Shown here one piece after another: positions 49,671-60,400 of a DNA stretch of 64,000 bases; the first letter of the stretch is position 1; the number at the start of each line of letters is the position of its first letter. The notes beneath the pieces were generated by a model. It searched no databases. It had not been told where the DNA came from and saw only the letters and a program-made list of their open reading frames with translations. A program made the translations under genes and the position numbers. Origin of the DNA: Ancylostoma caninum (taxonomy: Eukaryota; Nematoda; Chromadorea; Rhabditida; Ancylostomatidae); assembly GCA_037903475.1 (NCBI GenBank), contig JBAJFG010000013.1, positions 558,001 to 622,000 of the forward strand. Reading direction: 5' to 3'.

Positions 49671-51231
49671 TTTTTTTAAACATTATATATATTTTTTTAA
49701 CAAAAATCGTAGGGCAGCTATTACCGAAAATACCCGCCCACTTGACCAATACAATGATGGATGAAAACGTGTGCTTTTAGATCGTTGATCAAAACATACG
49801 AAGCATACTCCAGTTGATTTCAGCAGTAAACCAATGTGAAAATTTCTGCTTAGCTAGCTCATTCTTCCAATGTTAAGTCAGTCACGATGCACCTAGAAGT
49901 CCATATAACAAAGGAGGTGCTTCCGTTTCTTTCCATGCAAAGCTCTACTCCTCAAAAGTTATGCAGGAAAATTCAAAAGGCTATATAATTTTGGTTGATA
50001 CTGTATTATTCATATGTACTCGACGCAATGCCGGCTGGGTGTGGGTCATGATGACGCGAAACGAGGCAAGTAATGTCTCTGTGATTGGCTCCCCCGATCA
50101 TCGGACAGTTACCACCCGCGCCAGCGTCAGGTCCCGGATGGGCATTGGGGAAAATCGCTGTTCCCCATCTTTTCCCAGAAAGGACAGCTCGGTTTAGGTC
50201 CAACGTGGTCAGTAGGGTCCTAGATGCCTGAGGGCATCTTTCAATCCACGTTTGGCTGTTTTTCCAGTACTCGAAAGGGCAAAATATCTTGATGCTGTGC
50301 ACGCGGGTGGTCAGTGTCCGTAGACAGCCTGTACTTGTAGCAATTACGACTGTCCGCGAAAACTCGCTCGCAATTTCCTTGTTTGACTTTAAACACACGT
50401 ACATACATACAAATTATTCAACGTCGTGTGTAAACAATTTAACCAAAAATATAACCAGCGTGATGCATAGGTAATTAAACCAAAAAAACGTACCGATCAT
50501 TCCAAATATCACGCCTTCACCTAACGTGGTAAATTCAATCTCCCATTTGCTGGTGTCTAATGCGGTCCTTGTGAGTTCTGAATGTGATATTTCACTTCAA
50601 GCTAGCATGGACAAAAATTTTAACTTCTCAGGTGAGCAGTGCCTTGAAATGTGAAAAGCAAGCACCAGTAAAAATCATGAACCCAATTACCTCGCCCGAA
50701 TTAGCTCTGAGGACGGGTCATTTTGCACCGGCTCGGCCACAAATAAACTAACGCGTTAACTATCAAAATGAATGAAGAAGCTATAGAGCTTCTGTCTTGC
50801 AATATTCAGTACTTTGGATAATAATCGCGACCATTTCTCAGATTGACTGGTTTTGCTCGATTTTCATTCGCTGTGATGGACAGAGAGCACAGCTGGGAGC
50901 AGTAGGAGGGCACCTCGTTCCTCTCAAAATTTTCATCTTGTGACTTCCGATATGTTGGTTTGTTCACTAAGTTCGTGCTTTCTTTCCATTTTTTTTCAAT
51001 GAGGTTTGAACTTCGATGCCGTCAGACGATCAACGATTCAACGATCTCTGGAGATATATTAAGGACATGAACTAGCGACGGTGTTATTGTGAAGAAAATG
51101 AATGAAGAAAATGATGAGGAGAGAATGCTATACACAATTCCTTAAATCTCGCCACACATTTTGCGTTGAATAGCATGCTGGGATAAAAGCGCTTGAACGA
51201 AAAACATTGTTGGTGAACGATCGAGAGAATG
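49671..51231. other. Sequence upstream of the Penelope fragment
   Basis: A minus-strand frame near 50200-50395 (contains FCPFEYWKNSQTWIERCP) looks protein-like and might be a 5' exon of the methyltransferase-like gene, but I could not join it. Nothing else recognised. Confidence 0.3.
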
Positions 51232-51974
51232 CTCAGGTAAAGAAATTCCAGTAAATTCCGAAACAATTACACGTAAAATAAGCGTAATCCACTGGAATTT
51301 CGCAATTTTTCTCGATTCCAGTAGATTCCACTGGAATTTACACGTAAAATAAGCGAAATCTACTGGAAACTGCACTTTGTGTAAATTCCAGTAGATTTCG
51401 TGTATTTTTCGTTTATTTTTCTGGTAAATTTGTTTTTCACCAATCATTGCCGTTGCTTCTCCACCTTCCGAGATGGGTTATGCCTCAAAAAATTCCAAAA
51501 AATTCACTTATCATAACTACCAAAAAGTTTATAAATTTATATGATGCATATAAATATACCACGCTAACATGAGAAATATTCACCAGCGGAATCTACGGAG
51601 CACGTCAACGGGATGTACTGCATGAGTGATTTCGTTTCAGAATCGTACTCAAAGGTAATCGATGATACCACATGCACCCGGAAATAATTGACGGAGTGCA
51701 GCAATTTTGGTATGGGCCCACAGCGGCGCAACGCTGCGTGGTCGCCGACGCTGGCTGGAACTTGTCGCATCAGTTGATGTCGCAGCAATTTTCGCGTACT
51801 TTCCAGCAGAGTTCGCTTATTTTTCGGGCGGAATTCGGTTGAATTACAGTGGATTTCGCTTATTTTTCGGAGATTTACGTGTAATTTTCGGGCGAAATCG
51901 GGAAATATTTCGGCGAAAAATAAGCGAAATCTGCTCGAAAGCACCCGTAATCTACTGGAATTTTTCCACCTGAG
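51232..51974. mobile_element. Palindromic element family C, copy 1 (743 bp)
   Basis: Ends CTCAGGTAAAGAAATTCCAGT and ACTGGAATTTTTCCACCTGAG are imperfect inverted repeats. The interior is built from phrases like AAATAAGCGAAATCTACTGG in both orientations. It is the reverse of copy 2 (52237-53018) along nearly its full length. Open frames on both strands come from this repeat. Confidence 0.8.
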
Positions 51975-52236
51975 TGGTTGCAATGTGGAGACAGTGTCGT
52001 TGTGAAGTATGCCATAGACATAGGACAGCCATTTTCTTATCCTTTCTTTCACTCGCTTTATCTTACTTGCTTTACTTACATTATCACTTATCACTCATTT
52101 TCACACAAAGGAAAAGCTTTGAGAAACAAGCAACGGGTCTCCATATATGGGACATTACAAAATTTCCATAGAGAAAGCGGCATTTTTGACGTTGCTCCCG
52201 GATCTTAAAGTTCATCTTTGTGCTCAGCAGCCCATA

Positions 52237-53018
52237 CTCAGGTGGAAAAATTCCAGTAGATTACGGGTGCTTTCGAGCAGATTTCGCTTATTTTTCGCCG
52301 AAATATTTCCCGATTTCGCCCGAAAATTACACGTAAATCTCCGAAAAATAAGCGAAATCCACTGTAATTCAACCGAATTCCGCCCGAAAAATAAGCGAAC
52401 TCTGCTGGAAAGTACGCGAAAATTGCTGCGACATCAACTGATGCGACAAGTTCCAGCCAGCGTCGGCGACCACGCAGCGTTGCGCCGCTGTGGACCCAGA
52501 CCAAAATTGCTGCACTCCGTCAATTATTTCCGGGTGCAGGTGGTATGATCGACCACCTTTGAGTACGATTCTGAAACGAAGTCACTCATGCAGTACATCC
52601 AGTTGACGTGCTCCGTATATTCCGCTGGTGAATATTTCTCATGTTAGCATGGTATATTTATATGCATCCTATAAATTTACAAAGCTTTTTGGTAGTTATG
52701 ATGAGTGAACTTTTTGGAATTTTTTGAGGCATAACCCATTTCGGAAGGTGGAGAAGCAACGGCAATAATTAGTGAAAAACGAATTCACCAGAAAAATAAA
52801 CGAAAAATACACGAAATCTACTGGAATTTACACGAAGTGCAGTTTCCAGTAGATTTTGCTTATTTTACGTGTAAATTCCAGTGGAATCCACTGGAATCGA
52901 GAAAAATTGCGAAATTCCAGTGGATTACGCTTATTTTACGTGTATTTGTTTCGGGAATGAATTTCCGAAACAAATACACGTAAAATAAGCGTAATCGACT
53001 GGAATTTTTCCACCTGAG
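52237..53018. mobile_element. Palindromic element family C, copy 2 (782 bp)
   Basis: Starts CTCAGGTGGAAAAATTCCAG and ends with its complement, flanked by TA. With copy 1 it forms a hairpin of nearly 1.8 kb with a 262-bp loop. The two copies differ by scattered substitutions and small indels. Confidence 0.8.
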
Positions 53019-53126
53019 TATATGTGCGCCTAAAGAGAATCTCGAAAGCGATTCCTGAGGTAACGCACTGCCTTTGAGAAGTGGAAAAGTTTATAACTAC
53101 GAGCAGCGACAGTATCAAACTCACTC

Positions 53127-53716
53127 CTAGGAAACTTCAAAGGAGTCCTCGTTAGGGTAAAACTATGCTTTTTTGCTGATCTGACAACAACGGTTCTGAA
53201 ATAAAATGAAATGCAGCCGTCAAAACAGGATAAAGTTCAGCACTTAACCCTTTTTTCCGCATAGCATCTTTTTTAGAGTCAAGTATCACCGTCACTGCCT
53301 TACCTATCGTCATGTTTCTTCAGTTCATCTACGATATCAAAACATGCGTCGAGAGCGAGGCAGAATTCATCTCTGAAGGGGTAAGCTGCAGTGTCCCTCA
53401 TTGTGTTGAGTTTAAGCATATTATTATATCGATTGTACACTTACATCAATCTACTCGTTCCATACGTGGAATTTAAGAGGCTAATGAAGTCCTTTTCGCT
53501 GTACTCCTCCTTTTCCAGATGTTCAGATAGCTTCACTTCAGATACTCTTGAGATCTTTTCATGTACGTTCATACTATTCAGAAGTAGAGCTGCGAAGAAC
53601 ATCTGAGTTGTAAGGTATTCGCTAACACCCCAATGTGGATCAATGAAGCTGTGCAGACCACTTACAGTGAAGACTAGGCCAAAGCAGACCGACAAACGGG
53701 ATATCTGCCTTCCCAT
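53127..53716 (-). CDS. Small probably secreted protein, unknown family
   Basis: Three exons: 53716-53445, 53396-53304 and 53196-53127; GT/AG ends and phases agree; 144 residues. The start MGRQISRLSVCFGLVFTVSG looks like a signal peptide. The body is helical and charged (VKLSEHLEKEEYSEKDF, then FCLALDACFDIVDELKKHDD), with two Cys seven residues apart. I recognise no family. The ATG at 53716 was chosen over one at 53776 because a TATATA (53752) lies between them. A piggyBac-type MITE ends 84 bp upstream of the ATG, and element C ends 109 bp after the stop. Confidence 0.55.
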
Positions 53717-53751
53717 TGCGAATGCTTTCGGTGAAGTGATACACCTTGCGC

Positions 53752-53757
53752 TATATA
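53752..53757 (-). promoter_or_regulatory. Possible TATA box of the 53127-53716 gene
   Basis: GGTATATAGC on the minus strand, about 36 bp upstream of the ATG. Confidence 0.35.
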
Positions 53758-53799
53758 CCTCTTCACACCTTATCAACTGTCTTCACAGTGTAGATCATG

Positions 53800-54235
53800 T
53801 TAACACATTGCGGACCTAGAACATTTCGGCGAGTACGCGTGGCCAGTCGATATTTTCTGGACGGGCGGCGTGATGCACCATGTGCATCACGTGGCCACAG
53901 GGGAACACCTTTTTGAATGTGAACAGCACACTTGGCGTTCTTTTTTTTCGCAACTTGGTTTTTTTTGGTGTTGGTGACGTGAAGATCGTCTATTATTCCA
54001 TAATTAAGTGATACTTTCCTGATCAATTAGAACGTTGTTACATGTAAGAGCTCTAACCGGCCCCATCTGGTGTTTTGTTCTTTGCATTGAATAGCGTAGT
54101 TGTGTGAAAGAGCCGTCGGAAAAGGTGCACTTTTCAATGCACAGAAATGGCGTGGTGCACTGTTTCCATCACTTGGCCACACGTGACGGAAGGGCGTGAT
54201 GCGCCACGTGCATCACGTTGTCCGCAATGTGTTAA
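53800..54235. mobile_element. piggyBac-type MITE with TTAA ends (436 bp with duplication)
   Basis: TTAACACATTGCGGAC at 53800-53815 is the exact complement of 54220-54235. TTAA is the piggyBac target site and CACATTGCGGAC a piggyBac-like terminus. Subterminal GTGATGC.CCA.GTGCATCACG repeats occur near both ends. No transposase inside. Confidence 0.85.
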
Positions 54236-54410
54236 GTTCTGTAATGTTTCGTATTTTCGTGGTTTATAAGATTCATTTTAGAGAAATCCATTCAACTTTG
54301 GTTGAAATTGGCAGTTTCCGCGGTATTTAGAGAAAGAACTTAACAGCAGCAACATCTTGCACAATTCAAACAGCATTTATGTCCACATCTAATTGCACGC
54401 ATACATTGAA

Positions 54411-57400
54411 TCATAAACTGCAGGCATTTTCTTCATGAAACCCTATTAGAGTTAATTTTAACATAACAGCTGATGTGGGACGAAGCTCGAGCTTGACAAC
54501 ATAGGACGAGTCTACGGTTTCGCCGCGTTCTTCACCAGTCCACAAATCCTTGACATGATAACGTTCTCCTGTTGGAATGCCAATTGATTTCAAGGTAAAT
54601 TGTACTTCCTGAAAACAGACGCTTTAATTCGTCGAAAAATTAATGCCTGAGGAGGTAATTTTCGGGAGATTTGAAAAATTGGAGAGAAGCTTATCTCCAG
54701 TACATACGGGAACATACGTACGATGCACATAATTACTAATCTACGTGATAAAATGAAGCTGCAGAAATACTCAAAGTAATCTGTAGCCCCCCCCCCCATC
54801 CCACAGTGGCTCAGGCGACATCGATTTTGATGCTATCGATTATCGGTAGCCTTCGCAGCTGTTACGCCAGCAATGGTCCGCCCAAAATCGATATGCACTC
54901 GAATCGATTTCTCCGGCCAATGTCTATTAAAAGGTGCTGTGCTCCATGTGGAGCCTGGAATCAGCTCTAAATACTTAGATGCTTTAGTACAGTCTGTTTC
55001 AAACGCGATGATAGGTGAGTATCCGTGCATTTTGCGTTTCTCGACGCCCTCTCAAATTGCTACACACTTTCTCTATGAGTTTCATTTATGAAAGCCTTTC
55101 CAAAAATCGTGGAACTCACAACTAATGAGTTAATCCCCCAAAAGGTCAGAAATGAGAGAACAGAGGATGAATTCTGAGGGCCATTAGAGCTATATCCATC
55201 AGTGTAAGAAGCTAGTGTTCCAGACCCACACGCGTGCTATTACACTTCACCCCATAAATGGATAATAAGAACGGGGATGCCAATGCTACGTGAAGATGCG
55301 CAGACAGTCAGAGTGCCAAGGCGCGAGGGGTGTGGCGCCGCGGGTTCGAACCCACCTGAATCATCGATATGTGCCTTACCTGTAAAATATCTGTTGAAAG
55401 AAAACTGATTTCGAGGAGAAATGAAATCTCTGAATCCTGCCACGGTAATTCAAATCTCCTCAGGACCTGCATGTCATATTTATGGCTATCTGTCTCTTGA
55501 ACTTGCCCACGCGGGAATCCAGTTCAGTCGAAGGTACTCCTGCACAGTCTCAAAACACGTCGAACTCTTGTTTTAGGCGTCGATATGAACAAGGCAAAAA
55601 TCAGTCACCAGCTGCTCAAGCGAACAGGTTACTCTAATTCTCCTCTTCGATGGGGGGTACAGGGAGCGGGGGGGGGGGGGGGGGCTTACTGTCACAACTA
55701 TGACAGTGTCGATACATCTTTTTGCGATTGCTTACAAGGGAAGGATACTCCCTGGCCGTGAGCTTTCCTGATGACCTATGTACGGTTCAATGCAGTTGGC
55801 ATCACTGATGTCGAATCCATGCCGCACCATTCCTGCGGGGTCCTGAGTGGAAAGTTATGGCGGTTTTTTGGTGCGGGAGCGCACACATATGCGGTCTCGA
55901 GTGCCACAGATCCAGCACGGTCCGTGGTATAGTGGTAAGTCTCTCGCTTCACAGAAACAAGGTTGCTGGTTCGGATCCTGCTGCAGCTAGCTCTTTTGCA
56001 TCTACGATTTAGAAGCCGTCCTCTTTCGAGGAGGCTATTTTCAGGCAGTTAGGCTATATTTCCCACTCGCATACCGACAATACAAGGGTTCGGAGTGATT
56101 CCAAAGGTTCTTCGTACATCTTCTATCTCTTGTCTAGTCCCAGTTCTGCTCACCAAGATTCAAGGAATTTCTCGCGTACTCGTGGCATGCGGCTGGGTAC
56201 TGTGACACCCATCCCGGTAAATTTTTAACTCCGTTCGAGTTTTGCTTCCCTCAAAGTGTGGTGGGATCTTGTGAACATGATGATTGTAACAAGCTCTTCT
56301 CAAGCAACTTTGTTTTGATCACTTTGTGCTATCTTACCATATGTGCACATAAAGGAGTTTCGACTGTCGGAGAGTAAACCATATAAGTTTTTGCTGTTGT
56401 GAGATGTGATGTACGAAGAACCTTTGGAATCACTCCGAACCCTGGTATTGTCGGTATGCGAGTGGGAAATATAGCCTAACTGCCTGAAAATAGCCTCCTC
56501 GAAAGAGGACGGCTTCTAAATCGTAGATGCAAAATAGCTACCTGCACCAGGATCCGAACCAGCAACCTTATTCTTGTGAAGCGAGAGACTTACCACTATA
56601 CCACGGACCGACCCAGCTCCGTGGCTGCTCGAGACCACATATGTGTGCGCTCCCGCACCAACAAAAACCGCCATAACTTTCCACTCACGACCCCGCAGGA
56701 ATGGTGCGGCATGGATTCGACATCAGTGATGCCAACTGCATTGAACCGTACATAGGTCATCAGGAAAGCTCACGGCCAGGAAGTATCCTTCCCTTGTTAG
56801 GTTTCTACTCCCATATTTGAGATCAGTTTATCCTGTGAAGAGCCTGCTCGGTAACAAAAACTGACCTTAACTTCCAATTCGTTCTTGTTTACCACAGCCA
56901 GAGCAAATGAGGTTTCCTTGTCTCTTTTAGGAGTCACGGGCTTTAGGTAGACACCAACAGACTCAGACTAAACTTCAAAAAAATCTAAAGGAACCATGAG
57001 TTACTATAACTGATTCGCTAGTTCTGAAATACTCGAAATAAGAACCAAACACTTGATTTTACTCAAATCGTTACAACGAGAACCCTGTCACCTCACCTTT
57101 CGGACGAGTTTCCCCATAATACCCATTGGATCCTGGTCAATGGCGATGACGTCACGATTCAGCAAGATTTCTTTGAATTCTGGAGCTAGATCCCTCAAGT
57201 CGTTTGACATTATCAGTGGCGCTGACCAGATGGACCTAGAGAAGAGCAACTGCTTCCTAGCTGTATTTATGAAAGAATTCCAACTTACCACAACGTCATT
57301 TGTACCACTGCTTGATCCACTGTTACGTTTGGCAGGCCAATAACGAGCTGCAGATATTAATTAATAAGGTTATTAATGAAAATTGCAGTCAGTTAACTAT

Positions 57401-60400
57401 TAGGTTGTGTACAAATTAATTGCGTTTTTTTGTAAACCAGTTTTTGACCTACTGGTTTTCGTGTATTGTTCATGTAACGTTCCCAATGTTGTATATCATT
57501 TAGAAGCTTATCTTTCGCTCATTCATTTCGTGATGTTCATTTGTTTCGAAGCTCACTCTTGGCTTGGTTCCGCGCGTTATTCAAGATGCTCTCCAAGGTA
57601 CAGATTCGTATCATTTTGCTTCATGAGTCCAAGCTTGGACGGAAAGCAGTGGAGGCTCACGAGAATATCGTGAAAGCATGGGGACCAGATGTCGTTTCAA
57701 TTCGCACCACCTACTCTGGTTCCAAAAATTCCGATCAGGAAACATGAGCATTGAAGATGAACCAGGTCGAGGTCGCATCCATGAACTTGACGACAACGTC
57801 CTGAAGTCTGTGGTGGAGTCGGATCCACGAAAAACTGTTCGTGAGATAGCGGAAGATCTTCAAGTATCATTTTCCACCGTCGCCAAGCGTTTGGAAAAAA
57901 TTGGAAAAGTGAAGAAAATGGATCAGTGGGTGCCACATGAATTGGACGCTGAACAGATGCTCAGGCGTTATCAGATCTCATCGGAGCTGCTTTTAAGGAA
58001 TAAAAACGAACCTTTCCTTGATCGAGTCGTAACCTGCGACGAGAAATGGATTCTTTACAATAATCGGAAACGTTCTTCACAGTGGTTGGACAAAGATGAG
58101 CCCCCAAAACTTTTTCCAAAGCAGAAGTTGCACCTAAAGAAGACTACGGTCACAGTTTGGTGGAATTACGCAGGAATTTCACATCACGAGTTCCTAAAAC
58201 CAGATGAAACCATCAATGCGGACAACTACTGCCACCAAATAGACAAAATGCATAAGAAACTGGCACATGCGAACCCAGCAGTGGTGAACAGAAAAGGTCC
58301 GATTCTTCTCCACGATAATGTCAGACCTCATGTTTCAAGAAAAACGCTGCAGAAGTTAAAGGACCTTGGCTACGAAGTACTGCCTCATCCGGCATACTCA
58401 CCAGACCTTTCGCCAACCGATTATCACTTTTTCAAGAACCTCGACAACTTCATCAAGGGAAGAGTATTCAAAAGTCAGACCGATGCTGAAAATGCCTTCA
58501 ACGAGTTCATAGCCTCCAGAAGTTCGGACCTCTACCGCAAGGGAATTTATGATCTTGTGGAACATTGGCAAAAATGCGTAGATTCTAATGGTTCTTATTT
58601 TGTCTAATAAACTTCCGTTTGAGCCGAGTTGTAAACGTTTAAAGTTACGCGTCAAAAAACGCAATTAATTTGTACACAACCTAATAGTATCGGAAAATCA
58701 TTTTTAAAAAAATTATATGAACTCATGCACTTCTTGAAGTAAATGCCAAGGAAATATCAAAAATTCTTAAAGGAGATGAGAGGGAAGTGGAGAGGTGGGG
58801 GGGGGGGATTATTTTTGTACCTGTAGAACTGCGACCACCTTTAATCTGACGAGTACTTGCAAAAATTCGTAAACTCGAAATTTTGGAGCTTTTAAAGGAA
58901 AAGTTTTTTCAGTTTGGTAAATGTTGGTGAAGTAAGTTTTCAAAGCTGTCGAATATTTGACTATTTTGTAAACGGTCGAATATTCCGAATAAATACTGAT
59001 ATTTAGTTTTTCTAAATGTTATGGCTTCATTGTGCTAACAACCGTGAAGCCAAATTTACCATATCTGGGTCGTTCCATCCTCCAGGCCTCTGCGCAGCGG
59101 CCAAAATATCCTGATACTTTTCAATGTAGCGAATAATGCCAGCGATCGATTCCCAGGATCCTAAGACGTCGTCATAGACTCTCCACGAATTGCATGCCGC
59201 TCTTACATCATCGTATTTGATCTTAATGGTGTACATGTGTGTATGGTTCTTGATGAAGTTAGGACGTTCAAAACCTTGTCTTCCTTTCCATGGATGTGGA
59301 AGAATAATGGCCAACCGCATGCGTAGACAATTGGTCGACCTGTTGCGTTGAGTGCACGTTCCATTTTAGGATATCCTAAATTAGTCAATTAATTTTCATG
59401 TTAGCACAGATTGCGGTGTCCTATCGAAGGTCCTATTGAAGGATTCTGACAGTTTCTGATTGAAGGGAAACTTTCTTCCTATACGGTAGTGAAATTTGTA
59501 GCGTTGAAACGTACCCTGAGGCATGAGATCCGTGTCCACGAAGCATCCATCGAACTTTAGATAATCGACGTCCCAAGACGCAAATGTTTCAGCATCTTCC
59601 TAGAATTGCTTAGCAGAATTTCAATGAATAATCCTGTCCCGCTCTTCGATCATAGGATATTCAATTTGTAAATCGAGAACTGCTGTTGTAAACACCGACG
59701 ACTGGCAATACCTCCGGTCATCACGGGATCTGTTGAGCCGAAATGTGCATATAGCGCGTTTCAAAATTACAGGGAACTCCAAACGGCAGTGTGCAAGGGG
59801 TGGGACCTCGGCGCGGTGTGGTACTCGAGTTGTCTGCTGCTGGCAGAAGCAACCAAGAACCACATGCAGAATCTCTGTGTCTCTACTCAAGAGGACTGTG
59901 GAGTCCCCTCTATGAACGCTCCTCCACCCCCCCCCCCACCCATGTCTCCCAAAATACTGATTCTCTACAGAAGGCCGCTTCTATCTTTATCTCTGACTGG
60001 CACAGTCCTCGCCTCAAAAACCTAGGCAATCAAAACTTGGTTGTTGAGCCGCTGTACCCACTATTTCTATGAACATTTCTCGCTTTCCGTTTCGAGGATT
60101 CAAAACATTTATTGACGAGAACTGAGCCTCTTGAAAACAATTATCTAAAGTCCCTGTTGGTCTTAGGGAGCACCAGATGAAGAACTTTTTAAGGTTCTGA
60201 ATTTGATATGGTTGAGAATTCATTAGTTACAGCGGATGGCAATGGCGGTGGCCCATTCGCGGCCTCGGGAAGCACGGAGCGCGACCGCGCCGCGCGCAAC
60301 GGAATCGGTGTCATCGCCGCCGTAATGCTATTTCTAGGGTCCCTTCTTCCCGATTTGCTCGAAAATCCTTAAAATCGGGTAGAAAAGCTGCTATAAATCG

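Noticed and set aside
49660..49749. Further RT coding upstream of the YIDDCF motif
   Set aside because: The sequence is AT simple repeat and does not resemble RT motif B; the element appears truncated.
50459..50486. Another SL1 site (GGTTTAATTACC on the minus strand)
   Set aside because: Only the first 12 of 22 bases match and no donor follows; probably chance.
51564..52548. Long open frames on both strands (up to 176 residues) across the two family-C elements
   Set aside because: The same peptide is read from both inverted copies and the antisense strand is equally open; they are repeat sequence.
55919..56610. Two functional tRNA genes
   Set aside because: A and B boxes are present but acceptor and anticodon stems do not pair; they are tRNA-derived repeats.
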